Assembly: GCA_963281255.1 (NCBI GenBank)
Contig: OY725502.1
Location: 2,914,001-2,978,000, forward strand
Length of the DNA: 64,000 nucleotides
From: Aphrocallistes beatrix
Lineage: Eukaryota; Porifera; Hexactinellida; Sceptrulophora; Aphrocallistidae
Direction: 5' to 3'
Shown: one piece after another, positions 1 to 9,152 of the stretch
Layout of the letters: every line of letters begins with the position of its first letter
Numbering within the stretch: the stretch's first letter is position 1
Notes under the pieces: model-generated
The model's database searches: none
What the model was told of the DNA's origin: nothing
The model's input: the letters and a program-made list of their open reading frames with translations, nothing else
Translations under genes and position numbers: made by a program

Positions 1-59
1 CTCAGAACCGCTTTATAATTTGCACGTGAGCTATGATACTAATGCATAGCTTTCTAATA

Positions 60-850
60 CACTAAGGCTTAGCCTACTATATATAAGGCCTCAGAGTAAC
101 TTGCGGATTTGGGACTAGGGATGCGGTAGAAGATAGATGAACTAATACATGAGCTGCCTTAAATCATTAACAAAGCACAATAGAGCTTAGGAATGTATTA
201 CCAGCATTATAAATATGGTGTCAAAGTACCCATATCCGTTGTTAAATTGAGATATTCGACAAATGACCAAATGTGGCCAATATGATAAATTGTCTAATAA
301 CTCGCAAATCATTGAATTTAGATGTCGAAATTATATTATCACTTAATAGGAAATAGTCTATGGCTATCAAATATAATTACATTTGAATGTCTAGCTATCA
401 CGGTTTTCAAGATATAACCCCAACTGACCAAAACACGTTTCCATAGCAACACTCGAATGAAGCAACATTCCACAAAAAATAAAAATTTTTTTGTATTAAT
501 TAACCCATTCAGATCTCAGTTATATGCTAAAATTTTATAATAAAAACGCTTAGAAGTGCCCTTACGTTTAAGGGCACTTCTAAGCGTTTTTATTATAAAA
601 TTTTCACCTCTGAAAATCACTAAATTTGTCACAAATTTAACCTATTGCGCAACCATATGGTGACTAATCTAAATTTTAACAACGGATATGGGTACTTTGA
701 TACCATATTTATATTTGCTGGTAATACATTCCTAAGCTCTATTGTGCTTTGTTAATGATTTAAGGCAGCTCATGTATTAGTTCAACCATCTTCTAACGCA
801 TCCCTAGTCAAGTTACTGTGTGGCCGTATATACAGTAAGCTATCACTAAG
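60..850. repeat. Foldback (long inverted repeat) element, degenerate copy
   Basis: The left arm (about 60-260) reappears inverted at about 670-845, including the shared stretches around the words GGGACTAGGGATGCG and GGTAATACATTCCTAAGC. The centre is a perfect 35-bp inverted repeat (529-563 against 570-604) with a 6-base loop. It is a diverged relative of the 1.05-kb foldback elements at 7783-8839 and 57891-58952: terminal word GCCTACT, then CCTCA-AGTA. No coding capacity is seen. Probably a non-autonomous DNA transposon. Confidence 0.7.
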
Positions 851-1149
851 GCAATGTCGCCAACTATAATTTCTGGGCCATGGATTGGTAAACCATAGCA
901 TTCTATACATAAGGCAATGGCAGTCACTATTTTTTTTGGACCAGGGATTGCTTAGTATATTCAAATTTACATTAATCCTTTATATGTTATATGGTTAATT
1001 AAGCATTTTAAGTGACCCCACTCACAAATATGACCATTAATTGTCAAGACATATTTGATATTGATAATTATTTTTATTCCGGAGAAAACAAATATGACAT
1101 AATATAAATATTAAGCTCATGAATACAAAATAAACATTGGATTTCGAGA

Positions 1150-1400
1150 AGTACTAATGAGACGGACTTCTACTTCTTGATGGCACTATGGCTTGGCTTA
1201 GCTTGAGATAGGCTCGATTTAGCTTGAGAGACAGACTTGACTAGGTTGAGACACAGACTTGACTAGGTTGAGAGACAGACTTGATTTAGCTTGAGAGACA
1301 GACTTGACTTCCCTTGAGGATAGACTTGACTTAGCTTAAGAGATTGACTTGGCTTCGCGTGAGAGACAGACTTGACCTGAGATGTCATAAAGGAACAATA
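1150..1400. repeat. Minisatellite, GACTTAGCTTGAGAGACAGA-type units
   Basis: Irregular tandem units of about 23-29 bp built on CTTGAGAGACAGACTTGACT. The same array, longer and more regular, is at 42957-43425, followed in both places by the same unique-looking sequence. The array is therefore an internal part of a dispersed repeat rather than independent satellite DNA. Confidence 0.75.
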
Positions 1401-1571
1401 TAGTACTTCTACGAGTAATAAGGAACAATCACACACCCTGGCCTTCCAATTGGATATAGTCACACATTTCGGACCGCTACAGCCTGATGAAGTTGACTAA
1501 ATAAACAAATAATATTATTAAATCAGTTCTTGAATTTAGCAAGTTTAGTTTACTATTATCATGTTTCAATA

Positions 1572-1901
1572 CAGTACATCCTCGCTAATCCGAACAGCTC
1601 TGTCCCAATGTTCGAAAAAATCGTTCGGATTAGTTAATTTGTTCCGATTAGTGAAATAACACTAATTCAATAGGACATTAATTATAATAAATTTGTTCTG
1701 TTAGAATATTAAGGATAATATTTCGCTAATTGATTATTTAACGAGGTTTCTCAATCTTATTGATAGATTTAAGTTTATATACGTTTATTCAAAGCTTAGA
1801 GGCAAATAAAATTAGATTTTGGGTGTTCGGATTTTAAGAATGAAGTGTTCGGATTAGCGAGGGTTCGGATTGGCGAGGTTCGGACTATCGAGGGTGTACT
1901 C
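1572..1901. mobile_element. pogo/Tigger-like MITE, TA target
   Basis: The ends are inverted repeats of the form CAGTACAtCCTCGCTAATCCG, flanked by TA. The paralogous copy of the host repeat near 43610-43630 lacks this insertion and shows an empty TA site, so insertion with TA duplication is directly supported. A truncated relative is at 52895-53037. Confidence 0.8.
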
Positions 1902-1938
1902 TACTACGGTAGTGCATTATATAGAGGTCTTAACTTTA

Positions 1939-2640
1939 TTAGATAATGAACAGTTGAATACAGTGAAAAAAGCTTTGGTAGAATGTATCACCGTGACGTA
2001 CTGCATGTGCAAAATTCCTCAAAGTACGTATACAATGTTCTAATTCCAGAGTAGCACATACCAAATGAATAAGATTGGTATGGGAAGAGCCAGAATAAAG
2101 TTTAAAAATTTCTGCTAAGGGTACAGATACATCGTCGTTAAACTGACTATTCTTCTCTACCCAATTCACATTGAACAAACATCATTGATGAATTTCAAGA
2201 ACTTAACAGTTGTTTTTTCCATGTTATAAGCTAACTGTTCGACAGAAGTTGACTCATGGGAAAACTTAAGGGCCAAATTTATATTTTGCCTTTCCAAGCT
2301 GATAGCCAGCAGGCTTACGATGTTAATTTGGGGCACTTCTAAATAATTGCATTTATCCAAATTAAATAAGGTTCTTATGCACATGTTTTTGGAGTAACGA
2401 GGATTGCATTCACTAAATTGGGGGAAAGTAAACACTTTTCCGTAGTCTTTTAAATTCAGTCAATTGTTTCTTACAAACTTGAGTATATGCATGATTTAGA
2501 ATAATGACATTACTTATGTCTTAAGAAACCACTCACCCTTGGAATCTTGTAGTTTTGGTAGTCTTCACAGGTCTTGGAATGGCTCAATGCCATTTTCACG
2601 AAGAACACCATCTTTTGGTAAATCAAAAAAGTGTTCTACT
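1939..2640 (-). pseudogene. P-element/THAP9-like transposase remnant (copy 1)
   Basis: Two minus-strand open stretches (2435-2166 and 2178-1939) read as one decayed protein with the segment RQNINLALKFSHEST followed by TTVKFLKFINDVCSMFN. That resembles the region of P-element and THAP9 transposases where a KxxVxLAxQxxSxSV segment precedes a phenylalanine-rich FxxxxNDxxDxxN segment. An upstream exon-like stretch ends at a GTGAGT donor near 2550. The copy is broken and has no recognisable catalytic core. A second decayed copy lies at 43640-45330. The family call rests on memory of motif shape. Confidence 0.4.
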
Positions 2641-2894
2641 CCTCTGTAATTGGAAGTAAAGCCAGGCGCGACACAAGACATCTCGTCCAAATATTAATTC
2701 ATGCAATTAGTGTTGTCACTTGTCAAGGAGGTATTATACGTAAATGAGTAATAGAAATGATATACAATAAAACAATACGTAAATGTAATACACTAGTGTT
2801 GTATGTGAAGTAATTATAAATATTGTGGTTACATAATATTTTCAAAATGAATATTTAATCAACCCATGAACACAAAATATGTAATAATTATATA

Positions 2895-3828
2895 CAGGGT
2901 GTCTCAAAATTATTGCCCTATTGTAGTAAGTCTATACAGTATGGATTATAAATCTACTTCAAATCAGTATAGACTTCAGTTATAGTAACTCAAGTATTGA
3001 AATATAACTTGAAATTTGATAACTTGAAGATTTATCTACGTACCTTGAAAATATTTACGAAATTTTTTTTTTTCTCTTGTCTTGTTTTATTGGCCGATAT
3101 GGATGTTGACGATGGGAAGTTACAGGTCAGAAATCGCGCTATTGGGATGTTACTCGCTGGTTCTACTCAGATTTCTGTAGCAAAGGAACTTTGGAAGGAT
3201 ATTAGAACAGTTCGAAGATGGTGGGCAAGATACAATTGTTCAAAAGATCTTCAGCATAGGAAGGGGGCTGGAAGGCCAAAAAAGCTGAATCGGCGGTCTA
3301 AGATCATGATCGCAAAATCTCTGGGAAAGCGACACAAATCTACGCGATTAATCGCTACACAAATTACGAGGACATGTGTACCTGTCTCGAAAGAAACTGT
3401 CCATCGCTATTTGAGGAAAGATTTGCAAGTTCGACCCTATAAGCGACCAAACCAGCCCAAACTTTCCTCAAAACAGAGAGAAAACAGATTAAATTTCAGT
3501 CTGGCAAAGGAGAACTGGACTGTCGCTGACTGGAGAAACATCCTTTGGTCTGATGAGTCTTCATTTGAGCTATTTCATCCCACAAATCGTCAAAATGACA
3601 GGATTTGGGCAAGAGATGGCTCAAATATCATCCCACAGGAAACTGTCAAATTTCCTCCGAAATTTAGATTTGCTTCTTAGTCATTCCGTGGGCGTGGAAT
3701 TATCCAAACGATTCTTTGGGAAATGAAGAGCAGAAGGATATTATGCTTCACTTTTATAGTGAGACTTAGCCTGGAACAACACAGGACATTGTCGTTCTGG
3801 AAGAGTAATAAAGAATGATGAATAAGAG
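2895..3828 (+). mobile_element. Tc1-like transposon, 3' truncated
   Basis: Starts at a TA with terminal sequence CAGGGTGTCTCAAAATTATT. The body carries the transposase fragment at 3099-3680. It is cut at about 3829, where a hAT-like terminus (CAGGGGCGTCGG) begins, so no right terminal repeat is visible. It inserted into the right part of the P-like repeat: the other copy of that repeat (45180-45560) continues uninterrupted across this point. Confidence 0.7.
3099..3680 (+). pseudogene. Tc1-like transposase, N-terminal two thirds
   Basis: The best start is the ATG giving MDVDDGKLQVRNRAIGML; the longer open frame begins at 2997 in the terminal-repeat region. There is an N-terminal helix-turn-helix (QISVAKELWKDIRTVRRWWARY), a GRPKK hook motif, a second helix-turn-helix, and the first catalytic aspartate in ILWSDESSFELF. 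The frame stops soon after FPPKF, before the second aspartate and the terminal acidic residue, so the protein cannot be active. About 194 residues remain of a usual 340 or so. Confidence 0.75.
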
Positions 3829-3863
3829 CAGGGGCGTCGGAAGCAAATTTAAAGTGGGGGGAC

Positions 3864-4181
3864 TTTGATGCGCAATGATGACGTCATAACAGGATGATGA
3901 GCAATCATTTTTTTGATAGTTATGCCATATGTGTGATATATTAATATACATATTCTATTAAAATTTCAGCCTTCTATCCCTTAAAATGGCTGAGTTATAG
4001 TCGATAAACTGAAATTTCTCATTATAAAAAGGTGACAATGACGTTATAATTCCATGATGAGTCGACATTTTCGTCTGAACTCAGAACTTACTGGAGCCAT
4101 AGCCAAAAAACTCCCACATGTCAAAATCCGCTTTCTGGGTCTGACAGTTTCTTCAATCAATTCGTTACAGATATATATATA
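3864..4181 (-). mobile_element. Helentron-like repeat (HINE-A), 5' half
   Basis: Minus-strand copy of the family consensus from the TA-repeat and GTAACGAATTGATTGAAG word (right side) to the CATCATTACGCATCAAA region. It lacks the 3' hairpin end. Carries one TGACGTCA. Confidence 0.8.
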
Positions 4182-4189
4182 CCCGAATT

Positions 4190-4274
4190 ACAACCTCTAA
4201 AGACAATAATAACTAATATTGTTTGAGTATAAGAAATGTTGTACCAAATAAAGCTTGGGACAGAACTTATGGCC
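4190..4274. mobile_element. Fragment of mariner-type MITE
   Basis: Ends in CCACCCTGTA and matches the right arm of the foldback mariner MITE at 35088-35791 (shared AAGAAAT-TTTATACC-AAT-AAGCTTGG-ACAGAACTTATG). It supplies the first codons of the open frame that continues into the Penelope-like fragment, so that start is accidental. Confidence 0.7.
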
Positions 4275-4275
4275 C

Positions 4276-5246
4276 ACCCTGTACACCCCCCATCCTCTGC
4301 TCTCACTATATATTTTGACGATATTGCTTCCACTTTTGAAATCCCTATGGATATTCTTGGTCCTTACGTCCTTGAAAAAGGACCCACAAATACAACTCAG
4401 GACGTACTCTACGACCCTATTTCCAATACTTTCACGCAAGTGGCTCAAGACCACCGTCAACCGACTCCACTTCATGTGGCCTCTAATCACCCCTCATCCA
4501 ACATGCTCACATCCACATGGAAAGCTGCCACTCTTAGGTCAGCTATGATCGCTACTACCCCCCACCTAGCTTTACACAACCACTTGCAGAGGTATATGCC
4601 TCACTATATGCGAGCAGGCCATCAGCTGTCTGAACTCACATTTGCTATATCCGATCTCATGTATTTCCCAAGGAACACCCCTAAACGACACCGCCCCGAA
4701 ACGACTGGAATACATTATAACTATTCCCAGGACAGGCCTACTAAACGCCAACTAGCTCCTATTACCAAACAAGATTTCCACTTTGTCCCAATTATCCCAG
4801 CCCCGGCTCTCATTTCGATCCTCCAGTACTCATACCCCCAATCCAACTTGGAACATCGCTACACCATTTGTCGAGAAAGGTGCCGCATATGCATAGCCTA
4901 TGATCAACGTTTTGGTACACCTACTGCTGTCCCCTTCGAACCCTGTGCTCACCTCAGGTGCATTTATGTACTACACCATCTCTATATCACGACCCTAGTC
5001 TACGTAGGCCAAACAAGCGCTACTAAACGTGTCCTACGACAACCCCGTTCTCATCACCGCATTTGGCAGCACTTGCGAGCCGTCCCTGACTTGTTTTGGC
5101 AAGTCTGGAAGTTTCTACCTCCAACCTACAAGCCACCGTCTCGTCTCGAGACGTCCATGGAACTGCAAGTTGCAAACATCATCCGCAAGTACCACCCATA
5201 CCTTACTGTTCACATAGACCACCCAAACACTTTTATGATGCGTTAA
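4276..5246 (+). pseudogene. Penelope-like retroelement fragment with GIY-YIG nuclease
   Basis: An open frame of about 320 residues. The C-terminal part has CIYVLHHLYITTLVYVGQTS followed by a spaced R and H, fitting the IY...YVG signature of GIY-YIG endonucleases, which Penelope-like elements carry after their reverse transcriptase. Upstream, NHPSSNMLTSTWKAATLRS resembles the segment after the RT core of such elements (S-HP-H then a basic helix). The RT palm itself is absent, so this is a 5'-truncated copy. It is followed 130 bases downstream by a hammerhead-like motif, which that class is known to contain. An alternative is another GIY-YIG-bearing retroelement. Confidence 0.55.
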
Positions 5247-5367
5247 ACGCATCAACTGCTCCCATCCCCATCATAGACGCGGAAGACGACCCTTAGCTCT
5301 GTTTACTCGTAAAAGAAATATCTATTTATAGGGCATTCATTATTATCATTCATGTCAACCCATAACA

Positions 5368-5424
5368 ATTAGTACTGAGGAGGATATATATCCGAAAGCC
5401 CTAAAATTTCATGTGCTTTACCAC
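5368..5424 (+). ncRNA. Candidate type I hammerhead ribozyme
   Basis: CTGAGGA (5375-5381, fits CUGANGA), a 4-bp stem II GGAT/ATCC with ATAT loop, then GAAA (5394-5397). A weak 3-bp stem III (AGC/GCT) closes a 15-base loop and gives the cleavage triplet C-U-U at 5416-5418. Stem I starts with three pairs (GTA/TAC), then mismatches. The core and stem II are complete; stems I and III are marginal. The position after a Penelope-like frame supports it. Confidence 0.4.
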
Positions 5425-5468
5425 TATTAAACTATTATTGTGATCTCCCTTCTCTTATCTTTTATATA

Positions 5469-5767
5469 CAGTCGACTCCGATACCCTGCAATGCCTTTGG
5501 GGTCAAAGGTATAAATAGAAATGACCCCATTTTCATTTTCACTTTCAGTTCACTTTCAATTTACTTTCACTTTCGCTATGGGCATGCAAGTGTTTTAATA
5601 GGGTCACATCGGTCAGGGGATATTTTGGCCCAATTAAGCGGAGAACTCTATTAACCGAAAATATTTTTGTATTAGCCATGTGTGAGAGCTATTCCGGTCA
5701 TGCCAAAAGTGGCCCGATTAAGCGGCTGACCCAATTAAACAGTGACCCTATTAAGCGGAGTCGACTG
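5469..5767. mobile_element. Tigger-like MITE (CAGTCGACTCCGCTTAA ends)
   Basis: Terminal inverted repeats CAGTCGACTCCG and CGGAGTCGACTG, flanked by TA. The left end is split by a piggyBac-type MITE (5484-5594). Relatives are at 24367-24581, 51931-52099, 42665-42700, 57670-57738 and 63116-63163. Confidence 0.85.
5484..5594. mobile_element. piggyBac-like MITE nested in the Tigger MITE
   Basis: Begins CCCTGCAATGCCTTTGG and ends in ...GGGCATGCAAG. It lies exactly at the TTAA within the Tigger terminal word CCGCTTAATAGGG. The right TTAA is kept; the left one is mutated. The interior has the family's repeated CACTTTCA words. Confidence 0.65.
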
Positions 5768-5902
5768 TATATACATTAATCGAGTTTTAATAGTATGGAT
5801 GTTATGATACTAGGAAAATAAATTATTGAATAAATCGTTTAATTAAGATCATTCATTACAAATTTTCCAAATATGGACAAACTAACGAATTGGGAAGTTA
5901 TA

Positions 5903-7271
5903 CAGGGTGGGCCAAAAAAAACACCACCGGCTGAAAATTTGCTGTCATTTTTTTGTTTTAGTTAGTAGAATCAGTCAAACTCGTGGATAATTAGTTTAAA
6001 CGATTTAGAAAACATAGCAATAAACGAAATGTTCGAATCTCGAACTTTTCCTGGACTCATAGGAGATGCTCAAAATGACCCCCTTTCAAATCTTTGCATT
6101 TTTTGAGGCGCACACAGAAGTTGTTCATTACTCGTTTAAAAACTTCCGGTTTGATGGCTCTAACTTCGTCTCGAATCTTCTTCTTCAGTTGTGTGATGTT
6201 CCTAGGCTTCTTTTGGTATACCCTATCTTTCAAGTACCCCCAAAGAAAAAAATCTGGGGGGCTGAGGTCCAGAGAATGGGGGGCCCACTCGAGCGGGAAG
6301 TTTTTGGAGATGATCCGCCGTTTAAAGTGTTCCTTGAGCCAATCACGAGTCTTGAGAGCTGTATGTGGTGTCGCTCCATCTTGTTGGAACCATAGCTTTG
6401 GTAAATAACCTGAGAATCGTGTTTCCAGCTCTTTGTAGAACTTATTCAGGACCTCAATGTACCATTCAGCGGTTATTGTAACTGTGGCTCCTTTCGCTTC
6501 AAAAAAGAAAGGACCAATACAGCCTAATGTCGAGAGTGCACACCAAACTGTGACTTTCTGGGAGTGAAGAGGCTTTTCTACAACCTCATTTGGGGGCTGT
6601 GTACCCCAGTAGATGTTGTTTTTGGAATTTACGTGCCCATCCAAGTGGAAGTGAGCCTCGTCTGAGGTGAAAAGATAGGGCAAAAATGACTCGTTGTTCT
6701 CGATCTTGTCCATCAAAACCACTGCCATTGCTTCTCTTCGTGTCTTATCTGACTCTATGAGCTTCTGTTTAGTCTGAATGTGATAGGGGAACTCATGTAG
6801 GTCATCATTAAGGATTCTACGGAGTGTAGTCCTTGCTATTCCTAGGGATTGGCACCTCTTTCGACTGCTTCTTTTTGGAGAATGTTCAACGTCTTTCTTG
6901 ACTCGTTTAATTAGAGCCTCATCTCTCAGTCTTTTCCTCCCAGAATGACTTGCTCGATCTTTAGACTTCTTGTTCAGATTCTGTAAGGTGCCAAACTTCT
7001 CAAATTTCTTCATCCAGTCCTCTATTCTCTTCTTATCAGGCGCTTTGTCGGTTTTAAAAACATGCAAAAACTCGTCCTGAATTTTCACATAGCTCCTAAC
7101 TTCAAAGTACCTCTTCACACACCAAGATCTTTCTTTCACATGCCACTGCTTGCTATTTTGGTCCAAAATAGTGTCATCTGCCATAGCTAACAAATTTGTG
7201 GGGTTAGAGCAAAGGTTATAGTCAGGGTGGGCCAAAATGTAACCCAGTGGTGTGTTTTTTCGCCCACCCTG
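5903..7271 (-). mobile_element. mariner/Tc1-superfamily transposon, apparently complete
   Basis: TA duplications at 5901-5902 and 7272-7273 flank inverted ends CAGGGTGGGCCAAAAAAAAC and CAGGGTGGGCGAAAAAACAC. The right end also holds an internal inverted copy of the terminal word at about 7225-7238. One uninterrupted transposase frame fills the element, so it may be autonomous or only recently silenced. Confidence 0.9.
6057..7184 (-). CDS. mariner-like transposase, full length
   Basis: The frame opens at 7235, but the first 17 residues lie in the terminal repeat, so the start giving MADDTILDQ is preferred (about 375 residues). An N-terminal paired helix-turn-helix region with a basic stretch (SHSGRKR) is followed by the catalytic triad in FTSDEAHFHLDG (D192 of the long frame), WFQQDGATPHTA (D286) and HSLDLSPPDFFLWGYLK (D323, or D328). 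By my count 36 residues separate the second and third aspartates, or 41 to the later one, so this is not classical DD34D mariner. The DDE/D fold cuts and rejoins transposon ends in the nucleus. No stop or frameshift is seen. WAPHSLD replaces the usual WPPRSPD. Confidence 0.9.
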   Translation of the reverse strand: MADDTILDQNSKQWHVKERSWCVKRYFEVRSYVKIQDEFLHVFKTDKAPDKKRIEDWMKKFEKFGTLQNLNKKSKDRASHSGRKRLRDEALIKRVKKDVEHSPKRSSRKRCQSLGIARTTLRRILNDDLHEFPYHIQTKQKLIESDKTRREAMAVVLMDKIENNESFLPYLFTSDEAHFHLDGHVNSKNNIYWGTQPPNEVVEKPLHSQKVTVWCALSTLGCIGPFFFEAKGATVTITAEWYIEVLNKFYKELETRFSGYLPKLWFQQDGATPHTALKTRDWLKEHFKRRIISKNFPLEWAPHSLDLSPPDFFLWGYLKDRVYQKKPRNITQLKKKIRDEVRAIKPEVFKRVMNNFCVRLKKCKDLKGGHFEHLL

Positions 7272-7782
7272 TATGAGGATTGAAATTACAAATATACGGA
7301 TTCTGAATCCTCAGTTGAATGTGATGAGACTAAATTATACAGAAAAGTGTGAATCCAAACACACTGTTCAAAACAAATTGGAAACTAATTAATTGAACGC
7401 GGAGTGGTTCTACAACAGCTTCAGTCTGAAAATGTTTTCGACATAGCTGTAATTTATTACACTATTTTGATAGTCCAAAATAAATGAACAAATAAAAACC
7501 AAAAAAAGTGGGGGGGGCCAGAGTCCCCCAGACCCCCTGCTCCGACGCCCCTGCTTATGAGGAGTGTTTGGATCAAATTTGAGTCCTGTATTGGAAAAGA
7601 CTTTGATTTGTAAAACTTTGCAACAAAGTAGGAAATTAATATACAATTCATGTGTTTGATTTTAAACATAACAAGTAATATACAAGTAATACGGTTAGTT
7701 CAATTAGTTCAAATTATTTAAAGTGCGATCATCGGAACATTTTGAAGAAAATCGATGTAGTATTAATGAAAACGATCAGTTA

Positions 7783-8839
7783 TAGCCTACTCTAATAATG
7801 CCTCACAGTAGACTGAAAATTATGGACTAGGGATGAAGTAGTAGCCGAATGGATTAATACACGATTAGCCTAAAATCGTTAACCATGCAGAATAGGCATT
7901 AAGAATGTATTACCAGCATATATAAACATGGTATCAAAGTACATATATACGTTGTCAAAATTTCGATTAGTCATCATATCATTGCGCAACAGGTCATTTT
8001 AAGCACGATTTTGCAATTTTCTAAGCTGTTTTAACCCTATTTCTAAATGGTATTGAGGTGTGATTTTTCTGTAGAACCAAGATTAGTACTAGTTGATTTG
8101 AAAAATTTAGAATTTTTCAATGGAATGTTGTTACATTCCTCCGTTGCTATGGTAAAGCATTTTGGTCAGTTTGGGCCATCTCGTGCAAACTGTAGTAAAT
8201 AGATCTTCAAATTTGATCGTGTTTGATAGGCAATGGACTACTTACTATTAGTTGATAATACAACCTGAACTTCTAAATTCAACGGATTTTGAGTTATGGG
8301 TTGATTTTAAGAATGTAACCAAAACACTAAATTGTCGCATAACTCTATAGTCTGTGAATTTAGAAGTTTAAATTGTATTATTACGTAATAGGAAGTAGCC
8401 AATTGCCTATCAAATACGATTAAATTTGAAGACCTAGTTCTTACAGTTTCCAGGATATGGTTCAAACTGATCAAAATGCTTTACCATAGCAACGTAGGAA
8501 TGTAACAACATTCCATTGAAAAATTCTAAATTTTTCAAATCAACTTGTACTAATCTTAATTCTACAAAATTATACCTTAATAACATTTAGAAGTAGGCTT
8601 AAAACAGCTTAGAAAATTGTCAAAATCGTGCTTAAAATGACCTGTTGTGTAATGATATGATGACTAATCGAAATTTTGACAACGGATATATGTACTTTGA
8701 TGCCATGTTTATATCTGCTGGTAATACATTCTTAATGCTATCCTACATGGTTAACGATTTTAGGCTAATCGTGTATTAATCCATTCAGCTATTACCGCAT
8801 CCTTGGTTATTTTACTGTGAGGCATTATTAGAGTAGGCG
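7783..8839. mobile_element. Foldback element, 1.05 kb, near-complete inverted repeat
   Basis: The whole element is a long inverted repeat: ATAGCCTACTCTAATAATGC at the left returns inverted at 8812-8838, and the arms pair almost to the centre (about 8310). Closely matched by 57891-58952, with a half copy at about 30120-30470. There is no reading frame. The left boundary of the Ginger target lies immediately to its right. Confidence 0.85.
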
Positions 8840-9152
8840 TGACCTACGTTATATAAGGCCTGTTGCGTAGAACTTTCAGACGCATAGAATTTTCAGACAC
8901 TAGTATTATGGAACCATGGATTCAACTTTGCATAGAATTATCAGACATTACTTTTTAGATTTGTCTATACTGGGTCGTAAATTCTGAGACAGTATGTCTA
9001 TGTACAAATAGATCTAATGAGTTCAGAACGTATAATATGTATTGTGTTTCATATCTAGATTCATTTGCTCAAATTTTATTTTGCGTCTTGTCTTTTTTAT
9101 TGGATTAGTTTGTAAGCTTTTCACGGTACTTGATTATCGCAAAGTTTATTCA

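Larger units (their letters stand above)
3829..7553. mobile_element. hAT-like element ends enclosing a nested block
   Basis: The left end is CAGGGGCGTCGGAagc at 3829 and the right end is the inverted word ending CCGACGCCCCTG at 7553. The inside holds a Helentron-like fragment, a mariner MITE piece, a Penelope-like fragment, a Tigger MITE and a whole mariner. Flanking 8-mers (AATAAGAG, CTTATGAG) match at only 5 of 8, so either the duplication has decayed or the two ends come from different copies. No hAT transposase remains inside. Confidence 0.45.

Noticed and set aside
4236-4275. N-terminus (MLYQIKLGTELMAH) of the Penelope-like frame
   Set aside because: These codons belong to a mariner MITE arm also found at 35740-35791; the fusion is accidental.
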